A stretch of 64,000 nt of DNA. It comes from Photobacterium lutimaris (GTDB taxonomy: Bacteria > Pseudomonadota > Gammaproteobacteria > Enterobacterales > Vibrionaceae). How positions within the stretch are numbered: position 1 is the stretch's first letter; the number at the start of each line of letters is the position of its first letter. The stretch spans positions 248,001 to 312,000 of the forward strand of contig NZ_PYMH01000004.1 of assembly GCF_003025555.1 (NCBI RefSeq). Reading direction: 5' to 3'. The notes below the pieces were generated by a model. That model was not told where the DNA came from. It was given only the letters and a program-made list of their open reading frames with translations, and did not search any database. A program made the position numbers and the translations under genes. Below, piece by piece: positions 45,637 to 55,721 of the stretch.

Positions 45637-46462
45637 CCTGACGCCTAACCCAATCAAAGTTTTGGACTTTTATGATGATGGTGAAAACACACGTCATTAT
45701 CAGTTTTGTATTCAGAATCCTGAGCAGCACTTGGCCCCATGGCTGAAAGCTGAAAGTGGGCAATTTTTCATGCTTTGCTTGCCTGGTGTCGGTGAGGCGC
45801 CGTTTACCTTTACAGCCCTGCCGGATGAACGAGGCTTATTCAAGGCCCTGGTTCGCAAAACCGGGAGCGTGACAGAAGCTTTGTTCAGGTGTGGCGTCGG
45901 GGATGTGATCGGTGCCAGAGGCCCGTTTGGTCGAGGTTGGCCAATGGATAGTTTGACACAGAAACGTATTCTTGTGGTCGGTGGTGGCTGTGGGATCGCC
46001 CCTCTTGCGAGTGTGATTGAACAGATGTTGGATAGTCAGGACTTTATCCAGATGGAAGTTGTTTACGCGGCACGTAATAGGGCTTCGCTAATGCTGAATC
46101 CAGAGCGTGAGCGTTGGCAGCACAGTGTCCCAATGTTTAACGTGGTCGAAGATGTGACAGGGTTGAGCGAAAGTGAATACTATCAGGGTACCGCACTGGG
46201 GATTTTACCAAAGGTGTTACACACATTTGGTGAGCAGCCGGATAGGGTGTTGCTTGCCGGCCCAGAAACAATGCAAACGGTGGCCGCGGAATACCTTGTT
46301 GCATACGGTATTGATCCTAAATCGATATTTTTGTCGATCGAGCGCCGTATGCATTGTGCCGTTGGTCTGTGTGGCCATTGCTACCTCAACGAAAAGTATG
46401 TTTGTAGCCATGGCCCAACCTTCTCTTGGGCAGAACTCCTGCGCTATGATATTGCCTGTTAA
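45629..46462 (+). CDS. FAD/NAD(P)-binding electron-transfer subunit (AsrB/HydG-like)
   Basis: A 277-residue ferredoxin-NADP reductase-type protein. The FAD domain has the PFTFTALPDERG segment, the NAD(P) domain VVGGGCGIAPLASVIEQML, and a C-terminal [2Fe-2S] Cys pattern in MHCAVGLCGHC and YVCSHGP. It probably connects the FDH complex to NAD(P)H. ATG 45629 overlaps the end of the previous gene by 8 bases. Its stop codon overlaps that of the convergent PEP synthase gene at 46459-46462. Confidence 0.8.
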   Translation: MLSLTPNPIKVLDFYDDGENTRHYQFCIQNPEQHLAPWLKAESGQFFMLCLPGVGEAPFTFTALPDERGLFKALVRKTGSVTEALFRCGVGDVIGARGPFGRGWPMDSLTQKRILVVGGGCGIAPLASVIEQMLDSQDFIQMEVVYAARNRASLMLNPERERWQHSVPMFNVVEDVTGLSESEYYQGTALGILPKVLHTFGEQPDRVLLAGPETMQTVAAEYLVAYGIDPKSIFLSIERRMHCAVGLCGHCYLNEKYVCSHGPTFSWAELLRYDIAC

Positions 46463-48870
46463 TCCTCAGAATGAATTGATTGCTCTGCTTGGGCAATGAC
46501 CTGGCAGCCCTTGGCAAATGAGTCTGGGTTGAGGGAGATCGAGTCAATACCGCAGTTTACCAAAAATTCGGCAAACTCCGGGTGATCGGAAGGCGCTTGG
46601 CCGCAGATCCCGACTTTACACCCCATGCTGTGGGCAACGGTGATCACATGTTCTATCATGCGCTTGACGGCGTCATCTCTGGCATCAAACATGGGTTTTA
46701 GCTCTGCGGAGTCGCGGTCTATGCCCAGAACAAGTTGGGTTAAGTCATTACTGCCGATGGAAAAGCCATCAAAGCGTTCAGCAAAGCGCTCTGCCAGGAT
46801 CACATTCGAAGGGATTTCACACATAACATAAACTTGCAGGCCGTTTTTCCCCCGTTGAAGCCCTGTTTGGGCCATAATCTCTAGCACTTTATCTGCCTCA
46901 TCGACCGTGCGGCAAAATGGGATCATGATGATAATATTGTCGAACCCCTTGTCATGCCGTGCAGCAGCAATAGCTTGGCATTCGAGTTGGAACGCTTCGC
47001 GATAACTCGGGTGGTAATAACGTGATGCCCCCCGCAGCCCGAGCATGGGGTTCTCTTCGTGAAGCTCAAAAAACGTTCCGCCAAGAAGCCCGCGGTATTC
47101 ATTGGACTTAAAATCGGACATCCTGACAATGACGGGGTTGGGGTATTGGCTAGCCGCAATTTTACTGATGCCAAGCGCTAAGGTGTCGACAAAAAAATCA
47201 GGTGGGTTCGTAAAGCTGCTGTATCGTTGCTCAATGGCTTTTCTGACATTGGGATCTGTCACTTTATCTGGGTGAAGCAACGCCATTGGGTGAACCCCTA
47301 TCTGGCTTGAAATAATAAATTCAATACGTGTCAAACCGATGCCGGAACAAGGTAATTGCCACCAATGAAAGATACCGTCGGGCATTGCAGCATTGATCAT
47401 CACTTGAGTGCGGGTAGAAGGGAGAGATTTTATGTCAATGCGTTGAGTCGTAAAGTTTACGATACCGTCATAGACTTGTCCGATCGTTCCGCCGGCACAA
47501 CTTAGAGTGACGGGTTTGCCGTTAGGCAGTATCTGAGTGGCCACTCCGGTGCCTACAATGGCCGGCACTTTAAGCTCTCGACTGACAATGGCGGCATGAC
47601 TTGTTGGCCCGCCGGTATCAGTGATGATCCCTGCGGCTTTCTTCATCAGTGGTACCCAGTCTGGATCAGTACGTTCCGTTACTAAAATCGCGCCTTCTGG
47701 AAACTGTTCGATGTCGTCTGGAGAAAGTACGGTGTAGGTCTTGCCATTGGCAACGGCGCCCCCGACACTGGCACCTTCAAGTAGGATAGGGGCATTAGTG
47801 TGATCCAGCTGATAGTTTACTAAAACATCATGGCTCTTTTGCGCTTCTACTGTTTCTGCTCTTGCTTGAACGATACAAAGTTGTTTCGTTTGACTGTCTT
47901 TGGCCCATTCTATATCCATGGCTCGGCCATAGTGATTCTCGATGAGCACCGCCCAGCGGCTGAGCTGTAGGATTTCATCATCCGTCAACACTAAATATTG
48001 TCGCTCATCAACGCTTGTTGGTATCGTGATTGTCGGGGAGAGGGAAGGCTCTCCATGAGCAAATACCATTTTCTTTTGTTTATCTCCCCGTACCTTCTCG
48101 ATAATTGGGCATAACCCGGGTTGTTCAAGCAGGGGTTTGTAGACCATAAACTTATCAGGGGTGACGGTCCCTTTAACGATACTTTCACCCAGTCCCCAGC
48201 TTCCACTGATCATTACCACATCAGGGAAACCGTTCTCGGTATCCAGAGTGAACATGACGCCAGCGCATTCAGATTCAACCATTTGCTGTATACCGATAGA
48301 AAGTGCGACTTGCTGGTGGGGAAAACCTTGTTCTTGGCGGTAGACGATGGCCCGATCAGTATACAGTGAGGCAAAACACTGCTTGCACGCATCAAGAACA
48401 TGCTGGTCACCCTGGATATTGAGGTAGCTTTCTTGTTGACCGGCAAAACTGGCCTCTGGTAGGTCTTCGGCAGTGGCTGAACTGCGCACTGCAACGGCCA
48501 GTCCCTCTTGCCCGACTTGCAGCCCTAACTGGTGGTAAGCATCAAGAATGTGACGCTCTTGGTCGTCCGTAAACTCACCGTGGTTGATCAGCTCCCGGAT
48601 CTCTTCTCCAGCCTCTGTGAGAGTGGCCGTACCATTTTTCATGGCGTCAAGCAGAGTATTGATTGGGTGCTCAAGTTGATTTTGGTGCAGAAAGTCGCGA
48701 AATAACTGGGCACTGGTCGCAAAGCCATTAGGGACTCTGATCCCTGTTTGGTGAAGCTGGTTGTACATTTCCCCTAGGCTGGCATTTTTGCCACCGACTA
48801 AGGCGATATCTTGGGCGCGTAATTGAGAGTACCAATATATCTGTGGCGCAGAAGTCGTCGAGTTCATCAC
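46459..48870 (-). CDS. Phosphoenolpyruvate synthase (PpsA-like)
   Basis: An 803-residue PEP synthase/pyruvate-water dikinase. The N-terminal ATP-grasp domain opens with LVGGKNASLGEMYNQL. The catalytic swivel His is in GGPTSHAAIVSREL near residue 420. The C-terminal PEP/pyruvate TIM barrel has FDGFSIGSNDLTQLVLG. It converts pyruvate, ATP and water to PEP, AMP and phosphate. Last gene of the five-gene operon, 9 bases after the ACP stop. Usual PpsA is chromosomally isolated; here it is tied to 2-oxoacid dehydrogenase genes. It may be a second paralogue. Confidence 0.88.
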   Translation of the reverse strand: MMNSTTSAPQIYWYSQLRAQDIALVGGKNASLGEMYNQLHQTGIRVPNGFATSAQLFRDFLHQNQLEHPINTLLDAMKNGTATLTEAGEEIRELINHGEFTDDQERHILDAYHQLGLQVGQEGLAVAVRSSATAEDLPEASFAGQQESYLNIQGDQHVLDACKQCFASLYTDRAIVYRQEQGFPHQQVALSIGIQQMVESECAGVMFTLDTENGFPDVVMISGSWGLGESIVKGTVTPDKFMVYKPLLEQPGLCPIIEKVRGDKQKKMVFAHGEPSLSPTITIPTSVDERQYLVLTDDEILQLSRWAVLIENHYGRAMDIEWAKDSQTKQLCIVQARAETVEAQKSHDVLVNYQLDHTNAPILLEGASVGGAVANGKTYTVLSPDDIEQFPEGAILVTERTDPDWVPLMKKAAGIITDTGGPTSHAAIVSRELKVPAIVGTGVATQILPNGKPVTLSCAGGTIGQVYDGIVNFTTQRIDIKSLPSTRTQVMINAAMPDGIFHWWQLPCSGIGLTRIEFIISSQIGVHPMALLHPDKVTDPNVRKAIEQRYSSFTNPPDFFVDTLALGISKIAASQYPNPVIVRMSDFKSNEYRGLLGGTFFELHEENPMLGLRGASRYYHPSYREAFQLECQAIAAARHDKGFDNIIIMIPFCRTVDEADKVLEIMAQTGLQRGKNGLQVYVMCEIPSNVILAERFAERFDGFSIGSNDLTQLVLGIDRDSAELKPMFDARDDAVKRMIEHVITVAHSMGCKVGICGQAPSDHPEFAEFLVNCGIDSISLNPDSFAKGCQVIAQAEQSIHSED

Positions 48871-48879
48871 AGTATCCAG

Positions 48880-49125
48880 TTATTGGTTATGGGCTTGAAG
48901 GTAGCTTAATAGCTGGTTGTAGCTTCTTACTTTAGGGTAATCACTTTCAGGAATACTGATACCTGATTGCTGCTTGATTTCGGTTAGGAGGTTGAGAAAA
49001 TCCATTGAGTCTAAGTCGCACTCATCCCGTAGATCTTCCTCCGGGTCGATCTCGGTGACATCAATTTCAGGTGCTATGCGTTTAAGCGCGCTAGCGATGT
49101 AATTTGCCGTATCCTTCACCGTCAT
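48880..49125 (-). CDS. Acyl carrier protein
   Basis: An 81-residue acidic protein. Ser40 in DECDLDSMDFLNLL is the phosphopantetheine attachment site, and ISIPESDYPKVRSYNQLL forms the later helices. It is not the housekeeping AcpP, which has DSLDTVELVM. No fatty-acid or polyketide synthase gene is adjacent, so its acyl group is unknown. The start overlaps the E2 stop codon as ATGA, and it lies between E2 and PEP synthase. Confidence 0.88.
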   Translation of the reverse strand: MTVKDTANYIASALKRIAPEIDVTEIDPEEDLRDECDLDSMDFLNLLTEIKQQSGISIPESDYPKVRSYNQLLSYLQAHNQ

Positions 49126-50375
49126 AAAAGATCCTCTGGGTGTTGAAGCTGTTTAGCTATCGCGTTGAGGAACCGGGAGCCTACGAGTCCGTCGCTAACG
49201 CGGTGATCCGCGGAAAGGGTAACGGTCATTAGATCGCCGATTGCTATATTTCCGCTATCCACGATGGGGGCTTGGCGTAATCGGCCTAGACCAACAATGG
49301 CGACTTGTGGCGGATAGATAACACCGGTAATAGCGTCAGCGCCTCTATCTCCGATGCTTGTTACTGTCACGGTGGCACTTCCCAGCTCTGAACTTCTGAG
49401 GCGGCCTCGCCGCCCCCTTTCGGTCTGATCCCGCAGAGAGACCATTATTTGATCCAAGTTCAGTTGATCCGCATTAAGGATCGCCGGTACAACGAGCCCT
49501 TCATCACGAAGACTAATGGTGTTTCCGATATGGATGGCTTGGGATGGCGTGAAGTTGCCATTTTGGTAAAAGCCATTTAGGGCCGGATAGCGCGGTAACT
49601 GCCGGGCGATGGCTGTAAGAATGACGGCTGTGATAAGTAAGCGCTGTTCTGGTTCACGTTGTTGATTCTGCCGTATAAGCCATTGTTGTGTCTTGCTTAG
49701 ATTAATCTCAAGCGAGAGATAGTAATGAGGGATTTGTTGTTTAGATAGGGACATCGCATCGCTGATCGCCTGCCGCATGGTTGATTTTCTATTATCTACA
49801 TCTCGGCTCGCTTGCGCTTCCGGCACAGCAGGTAAGTCGCGAAGAAGAATTGCCCCGCTTGGACCACTTCCTAGTAAACCGGATAGTGTTATCCCCCTTT
49901 GATTAGCCTGTTGGCGAGCCGCTGGAGAGGCCATTGGCCGTGTAGAGCCCAGAGACTCATGGCGCCCAGTATGGGGGGGGAGGTAAGGCCGATGAGCAAT
50001 AGGAGCCGACTGGGCAGTCATGTCATGACTTTCATGTTCGGGTGAGGTGTGGGTACTTGAGGTTATCGGATGCGATACATGAGTTGTCTTGCTTGATGGT
50101 GATTGGCTGGTTGTCTCAGCCATTCTTGCCATCACACTGCCAACAGGGAGCTTGATAGTCGGCATGACGAGTAGTTCGGTAATGATGCCGTCGTGGTAGG
50201 CCTCCATATCGATAGCGCCTTTGTTTGTTTCAATAACGGCGATAATGTCGCCTTTCTTTACCTGATCCCCTGGCCTTACTTGCCAATCAATTAAGGTGCC
50301 ATCGCGCATGTCGGCACCTAAAGCGGGCATTGTGATGTCAACCAGGGGATAGGAGGGGGAGCTATTGTTCATCAT
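49122..50375 (-). CDS. Dihydrolipoamide acyltransferase (2-oxoacid dehydrogenase E2)
   Basis: A 417-residue E2. A lipoyl domain (1-88) has the modified Lys52 in [12 protein letters not shown] Ser/Thr/Pro-rich linker leads to a peripheral-subunit-binding domain at about 150-185 ([14 protein letters not shown]). The catalytic domain ends with DHRVSDG (His391, Asp395). It transfers the acyl group to CoA. An 8-G run at 49973-49980 (C tract in the coding strand) lies in the linker. E3 is not in the operon and must come from elsewhere. It overlaps E1 by 14 bases. Confidence 0.9.
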   Translation of the reverse strand: MMNNSSPSYPLVDITMPALGADMRDGTLIDWQVRPGDQVKKGDIIAVIETNKGAIDMEAYHDGIITELLVMPTIKLPVGSVMARMAETTSQSPSSKTTHVSHPITSSTHTSPEHESHDMTAQSAPIAHRPYLPPHTGRHESLGSTRPMASPAARQQANQRGITLSGLLGSGPSGAILLRDLPAVPEAQASRDVDNRKSTMRQAISDAMSLSKQQIPHYYLSLEINLSKTQQWLIRQNQQREPEQRLLITAVILTAIARQLPRYPALNGFYQNGNFTPSQAIHIGNTISLRDEGLVVPAILNADQLNLDQIMVSLRDQTERGRRGRLRSSELGSATVTVTSIGDRGADAITGVIYPPQVAIVGLGRLRQAPIVDSGNIAIGDLMTVTLSADHRVSDGLVGSRFLNAIAKQLQHPEDLL

Positions 50376-52389
50376 GATGCTTCCCTGTTGTATCCTCCCA
50401 CTGCGGGGCTGCTAGCGCCGTTTTTGCCGCGACAACAATCTGCTGAGGCTGTGGAAGTGCAGCTTGTTCTAAATGTTGGGGGTAGGGAATCGGTACCTCT
50501 TGCGTGCAAACCCGACCTACCGGGGCATCCAGGTACCAGAACGCTTGCTCCATAATGATGGCACTGATTTCACCAGCAAGGCTACCGGTATACCAAGCTT
50601 CATCGATGATCACGGCACGGTGTGTCTTGCTAATGCTGGCGACGATGGTTTGGCTATCGATAGGGCGTAAAGAACGTAAATCAATGACTTCAGCATCGAT
50701 CCCCTCTTTGCTTAGTATGTCTGCAGCCTGTAGCACTTTGAGTAGGCTCCCTCCATAGGTGATAAGGGTGATGTCTGAGCCTTCTCGCCTAACCAGTGCT
50801 TTATCCATTGGCCCGTCAGGTTGCTCACTGATCGTGCCACTTTCATTGAGAAGCATGACATGTTCGAAAATGATAACGGGATCGGGATCCGATAAGGCCA
50901 ACCCCAGCATATGTCTTGCATCATTGTGTGTAGCCGGACTAAGAACTTTCAATCCTGGTACATGGGCGTAAAAATTCTCCCAGCTATGGGAGTGTTGTGC
51001 CGCGAGTTGTTTCCCCGCACCACAAGCCATGCGTATCACCAAAGGGACATTAAATTGCCCTCCTGACATGTGAAGGAGGGTGGCAGCACTGTTGATGATT
51101 TGATCCATTGCCAGTAGGCTGAAATTTACGGTCATGACTTCGACAATGGGTTTCATTCCTCCGAGAGCCGCGCCGATACCAACCCCGACAAAGCCAGATT
51201 CACACAAGGGAGTATCAATCACTCGATCAGGGCCGAAGGCATCGAACAGCCCTTTGCTAACGGCGTAGCACCCTCCGTACCGACCGACGTCCTCTCCCAT
51301 GAGGAAAATTCGCGGATCACTGTTAAGGGCATCACTTAGGCCGTTTCGTAATGCTTCGCGGTAGGTGAGTTCACTTCTTTGCTGTGTATTGATCACGGGG
51401 GCTGATGTATGGCTGGTATTGCTGTAGACAAATTGGGTGAGGCCCTCCACGGGCTCCAACTCTCCAGCCTCGGCGAATCTAATAGCGGCCTCAATCTCTT
51501 GAGCGATCTCGGCTTCGATAGCGATGAGTTCACTGTCCTGAAAATGATTATTTTTCTGTAACCATTCTATTAATTTCTTCACCGGTCCTTTTTGTTCCCA
51601 AAGTGCTATTTCAGCGTTGTCCCTGTAGAGCTGTGTATCAAAGCTGGAATGTCCGCGAAAACGGTAGGTCTGGCATTCAATGAAATAAGGCCCCTTGCCC
51701 TGCCGGATATAATCCAGTGCGTTTATGGTGGCCGCTTCGGTATCGACGACATTCATGCCATCGACCTGAACGGCGTTGATGCCATAGCTCTGGGCCTTTC
51801 GGGCGATATTGGTTTCCGATTCTGAAAAGGTAAGAGCGGTACCCATTGCATAGCGGTTGTTTTCACAGATAAAGAGCACGGGAAGCTGCCACAGAGCGGC
51901 CAAATTCAGGCTTTCATGAAACTCCCCTTCGGCGACAGCCCCCTCACCGAAGAAGCACACGGCAATTGAATCGCGTTGCATCTTCTTGTTGGCCATAGCC
52001 AGCCCCGTTGCCAGTGGGAGCCCACCGCCAACAATCGCGTTACCACCGAAAAAGTGACATTGTTTATCAAACAAATGCATTGAGCCGCCCCGGCCGCGGC
52101 TACAGCCATTAGCGCGGCCATACATCTCTGCCAATATGCTCCCCATACTCATTCCCCGTGCTAGGGCATGGCCGTGTTCGCGGTAAGTGGCAATGATTTG
52201 ATCTTCAGGGCTGAGGGCTGACATTACGCCAACGGCTATCGCCTCTTCCCCAATGTAGAGGTGAAGAAAGCCCCGTATTTTTTCCAGGGCGTATAATTCG
52301 GCACATTTTTCTTCAAAACGCCGTATTCGAAGCATTTGGCGTAATTGCTCGATAAGGTGTTGGCGGTTGACATGGAGTCTGTTTGTCAT
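50362..52389 (-). CDS. Fused alpha-beta E1 component of a 2-oxoacid dehydrogenase
   Basis: A 675-residue thiamine-pyrophosphate enzyme. Residues 1-330 are the alpha half, with [32 protein letters not shown] and the ThDP motif [20 protein letters not shown]. Residues 340-675 are the beta half, with [25 protein letters not shown] and [13 protein letters not shown] segments. Most homologues encode these separately. The pyruvate/acetoin/2-oxoisovalerate choice cannot be made by eye; pyruvate is favoured by the AcsA-like and PEP synthase neighbours. The ATGA overlap with the ligase gene couples translation. Confidence 0.88.
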   Translation of the reverse strand: MTNRLHVNRQHLIEQLRQMLRIRRFEEKCAELYALEKIRGFLHLYIGEEAIAVGVMSALSPEDQIIATYREHGHALARGMSMGSILAEMYGRANGCSRGRGGSMHLFDKQCHFFGGNAIVGGGLPLATGLAMANKKMQRDSIAVCFFGEGAVAEGEFHESLNLAALWQLPVLFICENNRYAMGTALTFSESETNIARKAQSYGINAVQVDGMNVVDTEAATINALDYIRQGKGPYFIECQTYRFRGHSSFDTQLYRDNAEIALWEQKGPVKKLIEWLQKNNHFQDSELIAIEAEIAQEIEAAIRFAEAGELEPVEGLTQFVYSNTSHTSAPVINTQQRSELTYREALRNGLSDALNSDPRIFLMGEDVGRYGGCYAVSKGLFDAFGPDRVIDTPLCESGFVGVGIGAALGGMKPIVEVMTVNFSLLAMDQIINSAATLLHMSGGQFNVPLVIRMACGAGKQLAAQHSHSWENFYAHVPGLKVLSPATHNDARHMLGLALSDPDPVIIFEHVMLLNESGTISEQPDGPMDKALVRREGSDITLITYGGSLLKVLQAADILSKEGIDAEVIDLRSLRPIDSQTIVASISKTHRAVIIDEAWYTGSLAGEISAIIMEQAFWYLDAPVGRVCTQEVPIPYPQHLEQAALPQPQQIVVAAKTALAAPQWEDTTGKHHDEQ

Positions 52390-54131
52390 TGCTCGTCGCT
52401 CTCCAACGTTGAGGTGTCTCCTTCAGGTAGCCCAAGCTCCCTCGCTTTTAGCAGCCGGCGCATGATTTTGCCGCTGCGGGTTTTTGGTAGATTTTTGCGA
52501 AAAGCGATTTCTTTGGGTGCTACGGCAGCCCCAAGCTTTTTCCGTGCAAGGCCTAACAATGCTTGCTGAAGCTCATCATCAGCACTGATGCCGGGCTTGA
52601 GGGCGACAAAGGCTTTCACTAATTGGCCTGCAACAGGGTCCGGTACGCCGATAACCCCAGCCTCTGCAACGGCAGGGTGTTCCATCAAAACGCTTTCTAC
52701 TTCAAAGGGACCGATAAGGTGGCCAGATGACTTAATGAGATCGTCTTTACGCCCGACAAACCAGAAATAGCCATCTTCGTCTCTCATTGCTAGATCACCA
52801 CTTAAGTACCATCCATTGGTGAAACATCTTTCGTATTTCTGTTGTTGATTGAGGTAGCCTCTGAACATGGATGGCCAGCCGGACTTTATTGCTAGCTCGC
52901 CAATGATCATCGGTGCCTGTTCTTCAATTGGCTGATTACTGTCATCGGTATTGATGATGGTAGCCTCAATGCCAGGGAGAGGCTGCCCCATTGAGCCGGG
53001 TTTAATGGGTTCACTCGGATAGTTGGCAATCATGATCCCCCCCGTTTCGGTCTGCCACCAGTTATCGTGGAATGGTATACCTAGGATCCGGTTGCTCCAT
53101 TCCACGGCCTCGGGGTTGAGGGGCTCACCAACGCTGGACATAAAGCGTAATGCTGATAAGTCGAACTGGGCGGGGAGTGCATCACCGGCTTTCATTAGCA
53201 TACGAATCGCGGTGGGGGCGGTATACCAAACAGTAATGTGTTGGTCTTGCAAAAGGGTGTACCAACGTTCTGCATCAAATTCGGCTTCGTCAACGATCAT
53301 CGTGACCCCGAGGCATAAAGGCGCAATAATGCCGTAGGTCGTACCTGTTACCCAGCCGGGGTCGGCGGTGCACCAATAGGTATCGGTAGGCTTGAGGTCG
53401 AGGGCATAGTAGGCTGATATCATGTGGTGTTCAACAGCTTGGTGAACGTGGATAACGCCTTTGGGTTTACCCGTTGTACCACTGGTAAAATGCAGTAATG
53501 CAATATCTTCAGGTTGAGTTTTAGCCGTCGTGCTTTGCTGAGTGGCGTTAGCGAGGAGTGAATGAAAGTCAAAGCAATCAGGCTCGTTGTCTGGATTGCC
53601 GTCAATAAGCAATATTGCTTTTAAGTGGGGAAGCTCCCGCCACCAGCTTTTGAGTTTTTTACGATATAGAGCCAAGGTGGTGACCACGACATTAGCGTCG
53701 CCAATCTCCATTCTTGAACGAATGGGATCGGGGCCAAAAGCTGAAAAAAGGGGGGTAAAAACACAACCCGCTTTTAGTGTTCCCAGCGCGGTGATATATA
53801 ACTCTGGCCTGCGTCCGATAAGGCTATAGATACGGCTGCCGGATGCTAATCCAAGATGATGTATCAGGTCGGCAAAAGCACTGGATTGCTTGCTAAGTTG
53901 ATGATAGCTAAACTCAACGATCTGATCTTTTTTACTTATCCAGCGAATAGCGACCTTGTCCTCGAAAGGTGTTCCGAGGTGCCGGTCAATGGCCTCGTAA
54001 CCAATGTTTATCCCGCCAGATGATAGCCTCTTAGGTTGAGTGCAAAGAGGGGGGATCTGGTTTTGTGCGTGTTTATAGTCTGTAAGGTTGGCATTGTCAG
54101 CCAACACCTTATTGAAAATTGGCTTTACCAT
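52386..54131 (-). CDS. Acetyl-CoA synthetase-like acyl-CoA ligase
   Basis: A 581-residue AMP-forming ligase. The P-loop [11 protein letters not shown] is near residue 210. [10 protein letters not shown], the Trp-Gln-Thr-Glu motif near residue 350, is typical of acetate ligases with a Trp gate for small acids. The C-terminal catalytic Lys is in [11 protein letters not shown]. It makes acetyl-CoA, or a close short-chain CoA, from the acid, ATP and CoA. It lacks about 60 N-terminal residues compared with E. coli Acs. It is the first gene of the operon, 111 bases downstream of the anti-sigma gene. Confidence 0.88.
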   Translation of the reverse strand: MVKPIFNKVLADNANLTDYKHAQNQIPPLCTQPKRLSSGGINIGYEAIDRHLGTPFEDKVAIRWISKKDQIVEFSYHQLSKQSSAFADLIHHLGLASGSRIYSLIGRRPELYITALGTLKAGCVFTPLFSAFGPDPIRSRMEIGDANVVVTTLALYRKKLKSWWRELPHLKAILLIDGNPDNEPDCFDFHSLLANATQQSTTAKTQPEDIALLHFTSGTTGKPKGVIHVHQAVEHHMISAYYALDLKPTDTYWCTADPGWVTGTTYGIIAPLCLGVTMIVDEAEFDAERWYTLLQDQHITVWYTAPTAIRMLMKAGDALPAQFDLSALRFMSSVGEPLNPEAVEWSNRILGIPFHDNWWQTETGGIMIANYPSEPIKPGSMGQPLPGIEATIINTDDSNQPIEEQAPMIIGELAIKSGWPSMFRGYLNQQQKYERCFTNGWYLSGDLAMRDEDGYFWFVGRKDDLIKSSGHLIGPFEVESVLMEHPAVAEAGVIGVPDPVAGQLVKAFVALKPGISADDELQQALLGLARKKLGAAVAPKEIAFRKNLPKTRSGKIMRRLLKARELGLPEGDTSTLESDEQ

Positions 54132-54242
54132 CTTTAATGCTCGAGAAAAGAATCAGGATTATGACAGCGCTTAAAGCGAACTAAATCTCGAACAAAGTGT
54201 GGTTTATTTCTTGGTTTTTGCCATTGCAGTGTTGAGAGAAAG

Positions 54243-54980
54243 TTATAAATAACTATTTATAAACTCAACATCACCTTCGGCAATCATATAGTAGGTGAAT
54301 GTTTGATCTTGCCATGAAGCATGGGTAAGGAGCGGCACCTCACTAATAAGCTTTGCGTTCAGAATCACAGCACGATCTTTACCAAACGTATTGAGTTTAG
54401 TGATAAATAACCAAATGTATTTGCCTGCCTCGTCCTCCAAGCAAACAATCGATACTTTTTCGTTTTCCCACTCCTGTGTGACGCCGCCCAAGGCGTGCAG
54501 ACTATTAAGCGCCTTGGGAGTGGTGTAGTTGGTGGGCCACCCTGCTTTTGCAAACCCCTTGTTTATTGAATCAAGATCTTCCACCAAAATATCCATTTCA
54601 TAAGGTTGGGTAGCAAAGGCGATCATATCTTGCTGGAAATGCACAAAATTCGGTTTATCTAGCGGCGAAAGTTTTCCCCACGATAAAACTAGCAGCAATA
54701 TAGAAGCAGCAAGAGCCAGTGGTGCTAACCAAGATTTGCGTCTTGATGTCGTGTTTTTAGGCGCGTACTGCTTCTTAAGCTGCGTTTTTAGGTCAATTGG
54801 AATTGCAATGTCATTTAACTGAGCACTGATTGCACTTTCGTTTTCTAAGTGTTTTTTGTACCATGCATTAAGTTCAGGGTCGCTCTCTACTTGGGCCAGA
54901 GCTTCCGAGATAGGCTTGGTTTCTTCATCAACGTCAGGACGATAAAGTCGTAATATCGACTTGATTTTATTGCTGTCCAT
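54243..54980 (-). CDS. Probable membrane anti-sigma factor
   Basis: A 245-residue protein with a cytosolic N-terminal half (1-82), one TM helix (SWLAPLALAASILLLVLSW, about 83-101) and a periplasmic domain. The topology and the one-base overlap (TAATG) with an upstream ECF sigma gene are those of an anti-sigma/ECF pair. No zinc-binding ZAS Cys motif is visible, so sensing is by another route. A 111-base gap separates it from the ligase operon. Confidence 0.7.
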   Translation of the reverse strand: MDSNKIKSILRLYRPDVDEETKPISEALAQVESDPELNAWYKKHLENESAISAQLNDIAIPIDLKTQLKKQYAPKNTTSRRKSWLAPLALAASILLLVLSWGKLSPLDKPNFVHFQQDMIAFATQPYEMDILVEDLDSINKGFAKAGWPTNYTTPKALNSLHALGGVTQEWENEKVSIVCLEDEAGKYIWLFITKLNTFGKDRAVILNAKLISEVPLLTHASWQDQTFTYYMIAEGDVEFINSYL

Positions 54981-55522
54981 TACTCTGCTCCTACTTGCTC
55001 CAAGCTATCGTCGAAGTCGGATAAATCTGATTCAATAATTTTGAATAACATTGCTTTACCTCTTGAAATCCTAGACTTAACCGTGCCTATCGGAACACCA
55101 ATAATATCTGCAATCTCTTGATATGAGTGCTCCCGCATGTAAAACAAAATCAAGGGGGTGCGGTAAAACTCCGTCACGTTTGTTATGGCAGCCATTGCCA
55201 TATTTGGGTTGATGCAGAGCGATTCATGGTTTTCCAACTCTTCTGCAATGTTTTCAATAATATCTTCATCGCTCGTCAGCAGACCTAACTTCCGTTTTGC
55301 ATGCAGGAACTCCCTGTACAGCGTGGTAAACAACCATGTTTTTACCTTATCTGGTTCGCGCAGCTGGTGTCCTTTCTCTAGCCAAATACAAAATACCTGC
55401 TGGGTAAGATCACAGGCATCGGCTTGTGAATTCGTCAAGCTATAAGCAAAGCGGTAAAGCTTTACGTAGTACTGATCCACGAGCTGGTTGTAGTCATGCT
55501 GTGATTGAGAGTGTCTACTCAT
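54980..55522 (-). CDS. ECF sigma factor
   Basis: A 180-residue group IV sigma factor. Region 2 has LYRFAYSLTNSQADACDLTQQVF and VKTWLFTTLYREFLHAKRK; region 4 has TPLILFYMREHSYQEIADIIGVPIGTVKSRISRGK. ATG 55522 is preferred; a TTG at 55594 would add 24 residues that match nothing in the family. It is paired with the overlapping anti-sigma gene and divergent from a small exported protein, a possible regulon member. Confidence 0.85.
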   Translation of the reverse strand: MSRHSQSQHDYNQLVDQYYVKLYRFAYSLTNSQADACDLTQQVFCIWLEKGHQLREPDKVKTWLFTTLYREFLHAKRKLGLLTSDEDIIENIAEELENHESLCINPNMAMAAITNVTEFYRTPLILFYMREHSYQEIADIIGVPIGTVKSRISRGKAMLFKIIESDLSDFDDSLEQVGAE

Positions 55523-55613
55523 GTTTATAAGAGGCTCTAAGCGTGAATTTGTTCCATAGGTTTGTTGTAAGCATAGAGTGAATTTTGTATTCAAATTTTC
55601 TCACTATCGACAT

Positions 55614-55638
55614 GGAACAATATTGATCCTTTTGTCTC
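55614..55638 (+). promoter_or_regulatory. Possible ECF-type promoter for the secreted protein
   Basis: GGAACAA (55614-55620) is followed 13 bases later by GTCTC (55634-55638), resembling ECF -35/-10 elements. The spacing is about two bases shorter than usual. A second GGAACAA lies on the minus strand (55555-55549) but too close to the sigma start to drive it. Confidence 0.35.
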
Positions 55639-55721
55639 TTACCCGTGAAACAAGGATGTTTATAGTACCGCTTGGAAAAGCAGTGGCATGTTTGATTGAA
55701 TCAACTTGATTAGGTGAAGTT

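Noticed and set aside
44605..46462. Anaerobic sulfite reductase (AsrABC)
   Set aside because: There is no AsrC sirohaem subunit; the two genes sit behind a formate dehydrogenase instead.
55549..55555. Autoregulatory ECF promoter for the sigma gene
   Set aside because: GGAACAA on the minus strand is only 26 bases from the start codon, leaving no room for a -10 element and leader.
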